Source of the DNA: Desulfocapsa sp.
GTDB lineage: Bacteria; Desulfobacterota; Desulfobulbia; Desulfobulbales; Desulfocapsaceae
Direction: 5' to 3'
NCBI GenBank assembly: GCA_030145625.1
Contig: JAQYVF010000002.1
Span: 1-64,000 of the forward strand
Length of the DNA: 64,000 nt
Of the stretch, positions 37,132-44,852 are shown piece by piece. Position numbers and translations under genes: made by a program. The notes below the pieces were generated by a model that was given only the letters and a program-made list of their open reading frames with translations, did no database searches and was not told the origin of the DNA. Position 1 is the stretch's first letter, and each line of letters opens with the position of its first letter.

Positions 37132-38102
37132 TGCACGTCCCTCCCGTTACCGCTGTCTGAAAGGTTTGAGAGTTCCGGTGGAAAAGGCCGGAGCAGAACT
37201 TGACTGAGCAGATATTCTTGTTTAAAACGGATTGCCTGGACTTCAAGAAGTCGGGTGGCAGCCTGCAAGGGGATCCTTTCGTCGCGATACTCTTCAAAGG
37301 TGTTGATAATATATTGTTTTTCCTCGCTGGACATCTTTTTTGCAATCCAGCCATAAGCATGATAAAGAGTGTTGACCATGGCCTGTCGGCGAAAGGGCCT
37401 GGCCAGAATTTGGGCCATTTCTGCTTCGTAGAGTTGAAAAACCTCAGCAGCAGGCAAATGTTCATGGTTGGCTGTTATTTTACCACAGAGACGAAAACGA
37501 CTCTGGTTATAGGCAAGAAAGAGCAGCTTGTGGCTGGCATGGAAATTCACCAACTCACCCATTTTTAAATTAGTTGCAATGCTGCGAAAACGTGTCCAGA
37601 CATAGAGCTTGATGAGAAAATGTTCCCGAAGAACGATGTTCGTCAAACGCTGTTCATCGTCTACTGCTTTCTGTCCCAGCCTTTCCAGTACCAGTGTGCC
37701 AAAGACACCGCTTTCCCAGCGCAGAAACTGCGGTTTTTCCATGCCCTTGTATACCTTGGCATCGTACAAACCGCAGGAGGGTGACCTGGATTTCAGGATA
37801 GCCCCGTCGCAATCAGTAAGCTGTTCCACCTGCCCCATGGCGGCTTCATGCAGGGCGGTGGTGACTGTGCGTGACTCCGCCGGCTGCCACACCTCAACTC
37901 TATTGTTTTCCAAACAGAGACGAATCGGGGGACGAGGCACCCCCAGCCCCGCTTCCATTTCCGGACAGATATCAATGAAATCAACGTGGTCCCGCAACAG
38001 CTTCACGACCATGGAGGAAAGCTGTGCCCCATCATAACGGCAGGGTGCAAAACCGAGACAGCGGCTGACAAGGACTCTGGGGCGGGGGAAAGAAGGGCTC
38101 AT
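37128..38102 (-). CDS. DUF523-DUF1722 (YbbK-YbgA) fusion protein
   Basis: A 324-residue two-domain protein. The N-terminal DUF523 (residues about 5-155) has conserved cysteines in VSRCLGFAPCRYDG, FIDICPEMEAGLGVPRPP and LKSRSPSCGLYDAKVYKG, possibly a metal or cluster site. The C-terminal DUF1722 (about 190-310) has KLLFLAYNQSRFRLCGKI and QAMVNTLYHAYGWIAKKM. In E. coli ybgA is next to the photolyase gene phrB; the same partnership recurs here with class II phr. Molecular function is not established. Start could be 38111 or 38102; both ATGs are in frame. Confidence 0.88.
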   Translation of the reverse strand: MSPSFPRPRVLVSRCLGFAPCRYDGAQLSSMVVKLLRDHVDFIDICPEMEAGLGVPRPPIRLCLENNRVEVWQPAESRTVTTALHEAAMGQVEQLTDCDGAILKSRSPSCGLYDAKVYKGMEKPQFLRWESGVFGTLVLERLGQKAVDDEQRLTNIVLREHFLIKLYVWTRFRSIATNLKMGELVNFHASHKLLFLAYNQSRFRLCGKITANHEHLPAAEVFQLYEAEMAQILARPFRRQAMVNTLYHAYGWIAKKMSSEEKQYIINTFEEYRDERIPLQAATRLLEVQAIRFKQEYLLSQVLLRPFPPELSNLSDSGNGRDVQ

Positions 38103-38169
38103 CGAATACACTCCATCAAAATAATTTTCAGTTTGAGACCAAAAGGGTTTCTAAAAACAACAGACTCCA

Positions 38170-38546
38170 TCACAAGTTTCGAATCCAGTTACTTTTCACC
38201 AGGCACTTGATAATGGTGAGATCCTTGCCTGCGCCGCGCAGGCGACTGTGGCAGGGAACAGAAAGGCTGAAGGTGGCTGACCAGATTGCTAAAATGATCA
38301 GAATACGCTGCCATCTCGAATCCTACTCTAGGACATAGGCCACTTCCACTCCTAGCTGAAGAAACATAAGTAGAGTGACAATCAGGCCAATCAGAGCAGT
38401 GTATCTGCCATGCCAGCCAACAAAGGCCTTCTCCTCGATATAGCCAACGAGGGATAGATAATCAGCTGCACCAGTCAGATCAGGATCAAGAGTCCGCTAT
38501 CCACAATAAGCTGCAATGCTGTCAGTGAACTCACAGAGCCTTCCAT
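38170..38546 (-). pseudogene. Decayed small integral-membrane protein gene
   Basis: Stitching the minus strand by eye from ATG 38546 gives MEGSVSSLTALQLIVDSGLL, then an in-frame TGA where Trp is expected, LVQLIIYPS, a frameshift, YIEEKAFVGWHGRYTALIGL, IVTLLMFLQLGVEVAYVLE, a TAG, and finally AIWSATFSLSVPCHSRL with a normal-looking C terminus ending at TGA 38170. The pieces follow one another as a coherent four-helix membrane protein, so this is a recently dead gene with three lesions. The IYPS/WHxRY/VPCHxxL pattern resembles unnamed membrane proteins found near photolyase/lipid genes; exact family not recalled. Confidence 0.65.
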
Positions 38547-38645
38547 TTCTTATCCTCTTGTAGAATACAAGATTCTCCATGGCGCTGCCAATAACAAAGA
38601 TTTTACTTTTCTTTGTTTGCTTTTGTCAGGCTTTTTTCCTGGAAA

Positions 38646-38846
38646 TTAAAGAAATTCCTTCATGTTACCAGCGCTCGTGCCAACGATTGTACTAACATCC
38701 ATACAGCTGGCTTTTTCCTCTTCGCTCAGCTCTAGTTTTGCTTTGATATTACCTTTCAGGGCCTCTACGTTACAGGCGTATTCCTTACCGTCTTTGTCAC
38801 GTACCCATACCAGATTTCCAAACCCACCTTGTAATTTATCAGCCAT
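38646..38846 (-). CDS. Small acidic protein, paralogue A (frameshifted C terminus)
   Basis: A 66-residue cytosolic protein from ATG 38846 with a GGAGA ribosome-binding site. It is nearly identical to paralogue B over the first 52 residues: GGFGNLVWVRDKDGKEYAC, then a Lys/Glu-rich helix and a second Cys in KASCMDVSTIVGT. Where B and C end in GTERW, copy A lost one base (GCTCGTGCC versus GCTCAGTACC on the plus strand) and runs on as SAGNMKEFL. No known family. It has its own promoter and a conserved upstream element. Confidence 0.8.
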   Translation of the reverse strand: MADKLQGGFGNLVWVRDKDGKEYACNVEALKGNIKAKLELSEEEKASCMDVSTIVGTSAGNMKEFL

Positions 38847-38897
38847 AATGTTCTCCTAAAATAGGGTTACTGGTTGTATTGCATTTCCTGCTCTTGC

Positions 38898-38926
38898 TTT
38901 ATACAATAGCCCCTTGCGAGAGACAA
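38898..38926 (-). promoter_or_regulatory. Promoter of small-protein gene A
   Basis: On the minus strand TTGTCT (38926-38921), 17-bp spacer, TATAAA (38903-38898). Start of transcription is predicted near 38891, 45 nt before the ATG. Confidence 0.6.
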
Positions 38927-38927
38927 T

Positions 38928-38972
38928 CAATGAGGGTTAAAAGATAGTTTAATGACAGTCTAAACTATCTTT
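38928..38972. promoter_or_regulatory. Conserved upstream element with 12-bp inverted repeat (copy A)
   Basis: AAAGATAGTTTA (38940-38951) and TAAACTATCTTT (38961-38972) are perfect 12-bp arms with 9-bp spacing. The centre lies about 65 bp upstream of the predicted transcription start, the usual place for a class I activator of the NarL/LuxR type. The same element occurs at 48079-48120. Confidence 0.6.
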
Positions 38973-39138
38973 AATGACGCCACCTGCCTCTTAGAGTCGG
39001 CGGGCAATCCGATCCACAGCCAAAACCGCTCCAACCGTTACTGCCGCCATGGATTTGCCCCGGAAAGGTGAAATCACCAGATGGAGGAGTTGCCTTTGAT
39101 ACAGGTAGGTAAGCTATATGGAGTAACAGAGAGGTCTT

Positions 39139-39669
39139 TCATGATTGATTTTCCTTCAGCTTTTTTTCAATAAAACCTGAGAGAATGAAAAAGAAGGGCG
39201 TGAGCCCGGCCCAGACCAGGGCGGTGATTAATATATTGCGGTAAAGGGGTTGATTGAACTCCATGGCTCCCAGGGCGCCACCTCCATAATAGGCAAGAGC
39301 ACCGCCTATGCCCCCTAAAACAGCAGCCAGTAGGTGACGACTGCGGAGCCAGCGGATTGATACGTTGAAAAGGGTGGAGAAGTTGAGCCACATCAAGATC
39401 AGCCAAGGTGGGCTGTAGGGTGTCGGGAAAAGAAAAGTTTTGGGAGTGTATATTCCCAAAACGGTGAGCAGGGTATCGGTGGCAAAACCGATTATCATGA
39501 TTGTAAGGCCCAGGGTGACTTCTCTTACCACATTGCCATGGAGCTTGAGATGGACGGCAAAAAGCATTAGCACCATCAGCGGTCCGAGCCAGAACATATC
39601 CTTGGCGGCACCGAGTATACTGGTAAACCAGCCGACTTGAAAGCTTAACAGGTTGAAGGCAATCAGCAT
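39139..39669 (-). CDS. DUF2878 integral membrane protein
   Basis: 176 residues, about five helices (LIAFNLLSFQVGWFTSILGA; PLMVLMLFAVHL; LTIMIIGFATDTLLTVLGIY; PWLILMWLNFSTLFNVSIRWL). The DUF2878 family is regularly encoded with Cfa-like methyltransferases, DUF1365 and flavin amine oxidases. It is the last gene of the six-gene lipid operon, 3 bp after the Cfa-like gene. Function unknown; a membrane partner of lipid modification is likely. Confidence 0.85.
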   Translation of the reverse strand: MLIAFNLLSFQVGWFTSILGAAKDMFWLGPLMVLMLFAVHLKLHGNVVREVTLGLTIMIIGFATDTLLTVLGIYTPKTFLFPTPYSPPWLILMWLNFSTLFNVSIRWLRSRHLLAAVLGGIGGALAYYGGGALGAMEFNQPLYRNILITALVWAGLTPFFFILSGFIEKKLKENQS

Positions 39670-39672
39670 TTT

Positions 39673-40959
39673 CTAGAGACCCGGTAGAATGGGTTGCGGG
39701 CGGTAACCGGGCTTGTTGAAAATCATCTGGACATTACCCAGGTAGCGTTCGGCAAAACCTGCTTCACAATAGCAGAGATAAAATTCCCACATCTTAATAA
39801 AACTCTCGCTAAAGCCCTGCTGCCTGACATCTTCAATTTTTTCAAAAAAATTCTGGCGCCAGATTCGTAAGGTGGTAGCGTAATGGGCGGTAATGTCCTC
39901 AAGGTGAAAGAGTTTCATATCAGAGGCATTGGTGGAGGCCTCCATCATCGCTGTGATTGATGGAATACAGCAGCCTGGAAAGATATATCGGCTGATAAAA
40001 TCAGCTGATTTCTTATGATTTTCATAGACCTGGTCTTGAATGGTAATGGACTGGATCAGCATGGAGCCGTTTGCCTTTAAAAGATCACTGCAGCATTTAA
40101 AAAAAGTTTTGTAAAAATGGTGGCCCACGGCCTCAATCATCTCAATAGAGACAATCTTGTCAAATTTACCGGCAAGCTCACGATAGTCTTGAAAGAGCAG
40201 GTCGATTTGGCCTGAAAGGCCGGCTTCTTTGATGCGACGTTCGGTATGATCATGCTGTTCTTTTGAGATCGTGGTGGTGGTCACCCGGCAGCCATATTTT
40301 TCAGCGGCATAGATGGCAAAACCTCCCCAACCGGTACCGATTTCCAGTAAATGATCAGCCTCTGAAAGTTCGAGTTTTTTGCAGATTCGTTCGAATTTTT
40401 CTAATGAGGCCTCGTGGAGTGTGGTCTGCTGATCCTTAAAAATAGCGCAGGAATAAGCCAGGGTATCGTCAAGGAAGAGACGATAAAAATTATTCCCCAA
40501 ATCATAATGGGCGCTGATATTTTTCTTGCTGCCGTTCTTGGTATTTTTGCGGCGGAGATGAAAGAGTTTGTATATGGGAGCAGTGATCTTCGCCAAGCCA
40601 CTATCTAAGGTTTCCACTACATCTTGGTTCAGGACGATGATTCGAATGAGGTCGGTAAGATGGTTGCAGTTCCACTCTTTACGCATATAAGACTCGCCGG
40701 CGCCGATACTGCCACCGAAAACAAGGGAGCTGTAAAACATCGGGTCTTTGACTCTGATTTTGGCGTACATACCATTTTTCTTGGTGGTACCCAGTTCAAA
40801 AATATCGTTGCCATCCTCTATCTCAATATGACCATCGTGGATAGCGGCCAGCCGTTTTAAAACGATATTGCGGCATAGATTAAGCGTAAAAAGCTTGTGG
40901 CCTATAGAATAAGAGGGGAAGGCCAGGGCTTTTTCCTTGGAGATCATTTTTTTAGCCAT
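39673..40959 (-). CDS. Cyclopropane-fatty-acyl-phospholipid synthase-family SAM methyltransferase
   Basis: A 428-residue cytosolic enzyme that methylates the double bond of phospholipid acyl chains using SAM. The SAM-binding motif I is DHLLEIGTGWGGFAIYAAEK (about residue 200). KNISAHYDLGNNFYRLFLD precedes it, and VSIEMIEAVGHHFYKTFF carries the characteristic Glu/His. The end YLCYCEAGFAERYLGNVQMIF is typical of the family. The genes around it (flavin amine oxidase, DUF1365) suggest it could make methylated or furan fatty acid precursors (UfaM-like) rather than a plain cyclopropane ring. Which one cannot be told from sequence alone. Confidence 0.9.
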   Translation of the reverse strand: MAKKMISKEKALAFPSYSIGHKLFTLNLCRNIVLKRLAAIHDGHIEIEDGNDIFELGTTKKNGMYAKIRVKDPMFYSSLVFGGSIGAGESYMRKEWNCNHLTDLIRIIVLNQDVVETLDSGLAKITAPIYKLFHLRRKNTKNGSKKNISAHYDLGNNFYRLFLDDTLAYSCAIFKDQQTTLHEASLEKFERICKKLELSEADHLLEIGTGWGGFAIYAAEKYGCRVTTTTISKEQHDHTERRIKEAGLSGQIDLLFQDYRELAGKFDKIVSIEMIEAVGHHFYKTFFKCCSDLLKANGSMLIQSITIQDQVYENHKKSADFISRYIFPGCCIPSITAMMEASTNASDMKLFHLEDITAHYATTLRIWRQNFFEKIEDVRQQGFSESFIKMWEFYLCYCEAGFAERYLGNVQMIFNKPGYRPQPILPGL

Positions 40960-40966
40960 GGGAACA

Positions 40967-41737
40967 CTATTCCTCCGTTTGTTCTCTTTTAGTGGGATGA
41001 GTATAAAAAGGGCAGCCTTTTTGCCAGAGACGCAGAGCCTGCCAATAGATACCTGCCGTGACCTTGAAAGTCATCAGGGGGTGGCAGGTTAAAACGGCTG
41101 CCAGGTTTTTAGAATTTATATCACGGCGGTTAAGAATAAGTTCCGCTTCAAAAAGCTTTTCTTCGTCGTGAAAGTCCATCATCAATACTTGAAGTTCCTT
41201 ACCTGGTTCGCCGAATTTCCAGGTGTACGAAATATCCATGTCCATAAAGGGTGAGACATGAAAATCTTTGGCAAAGGAGTAGGTTCGAGTTGTGCCTTGG
41301 CGTTCTTCCATTTTTTTGTCAAGTACGTAGCAAAAAACCTCCCCCCAAGGAGTATTATGGATTTCCACTACAATGGTTTCGAGTTCTTTACCGCTTTGGT
41401 CATAACAATAAAATAAGGTCGCCGGGTTAAAGCAGTATCCCAAATATCTAAGGTGGGTCAGCATTCGGATCGGCCCTTGGCAGGGGGAGCCTGTTTCTTT
41501 TTCAACCAGGTTGCGTACACTCTGGTCAAGGGAGATGGTCGGATCGCCAAAATGATCTTTGCGGCGCAGGTAGGCCAAGTTAAAATGTTTGGTAGACCAA
41601 AACCACCGGCCTTGGAAAACCTCGTCTAACTCTTCAAGATCTATATACATCATAAACAGTTTGAAGTTAAAGCCGTTGGCCACAGGCTGGTAGCGGGCAT
41701 GTATGGCCTGGCCTTGATAAATGCAACTGTTCATCAC
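40967..41737 (-). CDS. DUF1365 protein
   Basis: 256 residues of the DUF1365 family (start SCIYQGQAIHARYQPVANGF; MLTHLRYLGYCFNPATLFYCYD; VEIHNTPWGEVFCYVLD; FHVSPFMDMDISYTW). Members are nearly always encoded between a flavin amine oxidase and a Cfa-like gene, as here. The start overlaps the amine-oxidase stop by 4 bp. No catalytic motif is known; a role in fatty-acid modification is inferred from context. Confidence 0.9.
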   Translation of the reverse strand: MMNSCIYQGQAIHARYQPVANGFNFKLFMMYIDLEELDEVFQGRWFWSTKHFNLAYLRRKDHFGDPTISLDQSVRNLVEKETGSPCQGPIRMLTHLRYLGYCFNPATLFYCYDQSGKELETIVVEIHNTPWGEVFCYVLDKKMEERQGTTRTYSFAKDFHVSPFMDMDISYTWKFGEPGKELQVLMMDFHDEEKLFEAELILNRRDINSKNLAAVLTCHPLMTFKVTAGIYWQALRLWQKGCPFYTHPTKREQTEE

Positions 41738-42975
41738 ATTTCCTTGCCGAAATATTTGCAGACTTCCAAACCGCTTTTAACGCCGTCCTCGTGGAAACCG
41801 TTCCCCCAATAAGCTCCGCAAAAATGGGTGTGATGGACACCGCTGATCTCGCTATGGCGCTTTTGGGCCGCCGGCACCTGTGGTGTGTAGAGCGGATGGT
41901 CATACCTGTAGGTGCCGATGATTTTGGCAGAGTCTATCATCTGCCGCTGGTTGAGGGATACTGTAAATTCTTCCGGGGCCCTTATGCCCTGGAGAATGTT
42001 CATGTCGTAGCTGAGTGTCGCCGTTTCTTGAGACTCTTTAGGGATGGCATAATTCCAGCTGGCCCACACAGATTCTTTGGACGGCAATATTGCAGTATCG
42101 GTGTGAAGAATAGCATCATTTGGCTGATAACCGATGGTGCCCAGAATCTCCTTTTCAGGTTCAGAAGGATCTGCCAGTAGGGCCAGGGCCTGGTCGCTGT
42201 GAACGGCAAGGATGACATGGTCAAAGGTTTCGGTGCCTTTTTTGTTGCTGACCACTACCTTCTCATCCTGCCTTTTGATCGATGTTACCGGGCAGTTCAG
42301 CTGAATATAATTTTTAAAGGGTTCAGTCAGCTTAGGAATATAGGCCTGGGAGCCTCCTTTAATCACCTGCCACTGAAATTGATTTTTGATATTAAGAAAA
42401 CCATGATTTTTAAAGAAACGGACAAAGGTGCCCAGAGGAAAATTCTTTGACTTGTCGAGACCGGCAGACCACAGCGAAGCAGTGATGGGCAGGACAAAGA
42501 GCTCTATAAACCGGGTACTGTAGCCTTTATTTTTTAGGTAAGGGACAAGGGGTTCATTGTCATATTTATGGTCGAGAAGGCTGTCAAATTCTCTGCGGAA
42601 TCGAAAGAGATCCCAGATCATCCGGTGATGGGCTGGAGAGAAGATGTTTTTACGCTGGGCAAAGAGTGTGTTTAAGGAGTGGGCGTTATACTCTACTCCG
42701 GTGTGGTGACATTTGACACTGAAGGTCATCTCGGTGGGCTGGTATTCAACACCAAGGCTGTTCATTATTTTGCAGAAATTGGGGTATGTCGTCTCATTAA
42801 AGACAATAAAGCCGGTATCAATCATATAGCTGCCGGATTCGGTCTGCACCGGGATGGTGTGGGTGTGGCCACCGATATAGTCATTGGCCTCAAAAATCTG
42901 AATATCGAAATCTTTATGAAGCAGATGAGCGGTGGTGAGGCCGGATATACCCGTGCCGATGATTGCTATCTTCAT
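41734..42975 (-). CDS. FAD-dependent amine oxidase-like oxidoreductase (UfaD-like)
   Basis: A 413-residue flavoprotein. It starts MKIAIIGTGISGLTTAHLLH (dinucleotide fold), with YMIDTGFIVFNETTYPNF and the C-terminal THFCGAYWGNGFHEDGVKSG FAD segment. It belongs to the NAD(P)-binding amine-oxidase group tied to DUF1365 and Cfa-like genes; in Rhodobacter a member of this type is the desaturase UfaD of furan fatty acid synthesis. Assigning that exact activity is inference. Ten bases separate it from the DUF2177 gene. Confidence 0.88.
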   Translation of the reverse strand: MKIAIIGTGISGLTTAHLLHKDFDIQIFEANDYIGGHTHTIPVQTESGSYMIDTGFIVFNETTYPNFCKIMNSLGVEYQPTEMTFSVKCHHTGVEYNAHSLNTLFAQRKNIFSPAHHRMIWDLFRFRREFDSLLDHKYDNEPLVPYLKNKGYSTRFIELFVLPITASLWSAGLDKSKNFPLGTFVRFFKNHGFLNIKNQFQWQVIKGGSQAYIPKLTEPFKNYIQLNCPVTSIKRQDEKVVVSNKKGTETFDHVILAVHSDQALALLADPSEPEKEILGTIGYQPNDAILHTDTAILPSKESVWASWNYAIPKESQETATLSYDMNILQGIRAPEEFTVSLNQRQMIDSAKIIGTYRYDHPLYTPQVPAAQKRHSEISGVHHTHFCGAYWGNGFHEDGVKSGLEVCKYFGKEM

Positions 42976-42985
42976 TTCACATCCC

Positions 42986-43402
42986 TTACTTTAAAAAAAC
43001 ATCAAGTTGTTTACCGGCCACAGTGGCTACGCTATTAATAAAAGCTCCCCAGGCCATATCCACCATGGACATTTTTATCGACCAGTTTTGCAGGAGTGAG
43101 TGGTTGGTCATATCGTAGACCCCGTATAATATGAGGCCATAGAGCATCCCCTTAATCAAGGCTGGAAAGAAGAAGTTCTGGTCTGGGATGCCGGGCAGAA
43201 CAAAGAGGACAATACCAAGGGGAATAAGAAGATAGACAAGAATCGCGGCCCAAATCACTGGCGCAAAATTATTATTTAAAACCCTGGCCATGGGACCCAG
43301 TTCATTAAGATAAAAACGGCTCATGATCTTTCCGAGCCAGAGATAATCAATAATGAAAAAGATCGGAATAAGACAAAGGTAGACTTTCAGTTCGTGCATC
43401 AT
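42986..43402 (-). CDS. DUF2177 membrane protein
   Basis: 138 residues with four helices (YLCLIPIFFIIDYLWLG; PVIWAAILVYLLIPLGIVLFV; ALIKGMLYGLILYGVYDMTNHSL; VDMAWGAFINSVAT). The start IDYLWLGKIMSRFY and the LYGVYDMTN motif are typical of DUF2177. It overlaps the end of the DUF1295 gene (ATGA). Function unknown; often in Cfa/DUF1365 clusters. Confidence 0.88.
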   Translation of the reverse strand: MMHELKVYLCLIPIFFIIDYLWLGKIMSRFYLNELGPMARVLNNNFAPVIWAAILVYLLIPLGIVLFVLPGIPDQNFFFPALIKGMLYGLILYGVYDMTNHSLLQNWSIKMSMVDMAWGAFINSVATVAGKQLDVFLK

Positions 43403-44181
43403 AATTGCTTCTCCTTACGGGGGGGAAGAGGGATAAAGACACTGGTTGTTTTCATATATTCTTGGAATTCAGTCTTGGTACGGAGCCTTTTTTCGGCAAG
43501 GGGGATGCCGGACACCTTGAGGATCAAAAAGGTTATTGTGGCCGGGCCGATCAGGCTCAGCCATACGTTACCCACCGACAGGGCCATGATGTAAACACCC
43601 CACCAGAGCAGAACCTCGCCAAAATAATTGGGATGTCTGCTGTAACGCCAGAGGCCAGACTGCATTATTTTCCCTTTATTGCCGGGGTCCTTTGTGAATT
43701 GATCAAGCTGGTAATCCCCCACCATTTCAAAGGTGAAGCCGATGAGCCAGATTAGAATACCAAAATAATCCAAAGCATTGAGAGGAGGATTGGCGGTTGT
43801 GATGACTTGCAGAACAGGAATTACCACAATCAGAATCAAAAAACCCTGGAGCATAAATACCTGCAGGAAGCTGCCAAGGAGAAGATGTTTTCCCCATTGC
43901 TCACGCCACTCTTGATAGCGCCGGTCTTCTGATTTGCCACGGTTCCGAAGAGCAATGCGGATGGCCAACCGCCCACCCCAGATGAAAACAAGAGCGCTTA
44001 CCAGTAGAGCTCGACCCGAAACCGGCCAGGAGTAAACCAAAGCACAGGTGGTAGCACTTATAAAGCCAAGACCCCAGACGATATCGGCAATATCATTTCG
44101 CTTACGCCACAAAGCCACAGCAAACCAGGTGCTCATAAAAAAAAACATCAAAGCAAGTTCAAGTGTCAGCAGTCGAAGCAT
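43399..44181 (-). CDS. DUF1295 family membrane protein (steroid 5-alpha-reductase-like)
   Basis: 260 residues, six or seven helices. The motif GLWRYSRHPNYFGEVLLWWGVYIMAL is the isoprenylcysteine methyltransferase/steroid-reductase signature of DUF1295. The family's reductase activity uses NADPH on a lipid double bond, but this subgroup is uncharacterised. It is the first gene of the six-gene lipid operon and has a GAGGGAG ribosome-binding site 8 bp before the ATG. Confidence 0.88.
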   Translation of the reverse strand: MLRLLTLELALMFFFMSTWFAVALWRKRNDIADIVWGLGFISATTCALVYSWPVSGRALLVSALVFIWGGRLAIRIALRNRGKSEDRRYQEWREQWGKHLLLGSFLQVFMLQGFLILIVVIPVLQVITTANPPLNALDYFGILIWLIGFTFEMVGDYQLDQFTKDPGNKGKIMQSGLWRYSRHPNYFGEVLLWWGVYIMALSVGNVWLSLIGPATITFLILKVSGIPLAEKRLRTKTEFQEYMKTTSVFIPLPPRKEKQL

Positions 44182-44349
44182 AATATGGCTCCCTCTAGTT
44201 AAAGATTTTTCTGCTTTTCAAAGCTCACCTGCTCCGCGAAGGGGAGATGATTAATTTACTAGCCGGGATTGTTGTGAGGATTCTTTAAGAGTTTGCGGTA
44301 TAGATGCAAAAAAATCAAGAAATAAGAACAGCCTAGCCATGGCAACAGG

Positions 44350-44358
44350 ATTATACCA
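44350..44358 (-). promoter_or_regulatory. Extended -10 promoter of the lipid operon
   Basis: On the minus strand TGGTATAAT (44358-44350) forms a consensus extended -10; no good -35 lies 17 bp upstream. Predicted start near 44343, about 160 nt before the DUF1295 ATG. Confidence 0.45.
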
Positions 44359-44402
44359 AAATTACTTAGGCTGCATTTTCCATATCGGGATTCTCAATAC
44401 TA

Positions 44403-44430
44403 ACCGCACTCTTTTTTTGAAGAGTGCGGC
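44403..44430 (-). terminator. Hairpin terminator after small-protein gene B
   Basis: CCGCACTCTT and AAGAGTGCGG (10-bp arms, loop TTTTTG) lie 7-35 nt past the stop of gene B. The tail on the minus strand is only moderately T-rich. Confidence 0.6.
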
Positions 44431-44437
44431 CTCATTT

Positions 44438-44620
44438 CTACCAGCGCTCAGTACCAACGATTGTACTGACATCCATACAGCTGGCTTTTTCCTCTTCGCT
44501 CAGCTCTTCTTTTGTTTTGATATTACCTTTCAGGGCCTCAACGTTACAGGCGTATTCTTTACCGTCTTTGTCACTTATCCATACCAGATTTCCTAATCCA
44601 CTTTGTGATTTGTCAGCCAT
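44438..44620 (-). CDS. Small acidic protein, paralogue B
   Basis: A 60-residue protein from ATG 44620 with an AAGGAGAAC ribosome-binding site; an upstream in-frame start at 44704 would read through the promoter and is rejected. Contents: GLGNLVWISDKDGKEYAC, a charged helix (LKGNIKTKEELSEEEKASC) and the ending MDVSTIVGTERW. Two cysteines (in EYAC and ASC) and one Trp pair are shared by all three paralogues. No family was recognised. It sits downstream of the CrtI-like gene and upstream of the lipid operon, same strand. Confidence 0.85.
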   Translation of the reverse strand: MADKSQSGLGNLVWISDKDGKEYACNVEALKGNIKTKEELSEEEKASCMDVSTIVGTERW

Positions 44621-44852
44621 GATGTTCTCCTTAAATAGGGTTAATAGTTCTACTGCATTTCCAGCTCTTGCCTTATACAATAGACCCTTGTGAGAGATAA
44701 TCAATGGGGGCCAGAGGAGTTTCTAACAATAGTTACTACTTTCATTAGCAGCACAACCTTCCTCTTAGAGCCGCCGGGCAATCCGATCCTCAGCCAAAAC
44801 CGCTCCAACCGTTACTGCCGCCATGGATTGCCCCGGAAAGGTGAAATCACCA
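44439..44852. repeat. Direct repeat copy B
   Basis: About 414 bp matching 38664-39079. Here the CrtI-like 3' end (44765-44852) is intact and part of the full-length gene. The segment 44704-44755 does not match copy A, and copy B lacks the GATAG-N17-CTATC element. Confidence 0.85.
44672..44700 (-). promoter_or_regulatory. Promoter of small-protein gene B
   Basis: On the minus strand TTATCT (44700-44695), 17-bp spacer, TATAAG (44677-44672), at the same place as the promoter of gene A. Confidence 0.5.

Larger units (their letters stand above)
38664..39079. repeat. Direct repeat copy A (small gene plus 3' end of CrtI-like gene)
   Basis: About 416 bp matching 44439-44852 in the same orientation, high identity by eye except for the 38930-38985 segment. 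It covers the small gene, its promoter and, at about 38994-39079, the last 85 bp of the CrtI-like oxidoreductase gene, here frameshifted (GGCAAATCC versus GGCAATCC) and cut at 39080. It borders the six-gene lipid operon. Confidence 0.85.

Noticed and set aside
33460-38546. UGA read as tryptophan (TGA at Trp sites in two genes)
   Set aside because: Both cases are in genes with other lesions, and TGA is the normal stop in many intact genes here (for example the hybrid kinase, sucD, meaB), so recoding is not needed.
39080-44437. Prophage or integron origin of the repeat-bracketed block
   Set aside because: No integrase, phage structural gene, attC-like site or tRNA gene is present; homologous integration explains the repeats more simply.
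44424-44693. Plus-strand frames opposite the small-protein genes (also at 38662-38859 and 47844-48029)
   Set aside because: They look conserved only because they are antisense to true paralogues; the minus-strand genes have ribosome-binding sites and promoters.
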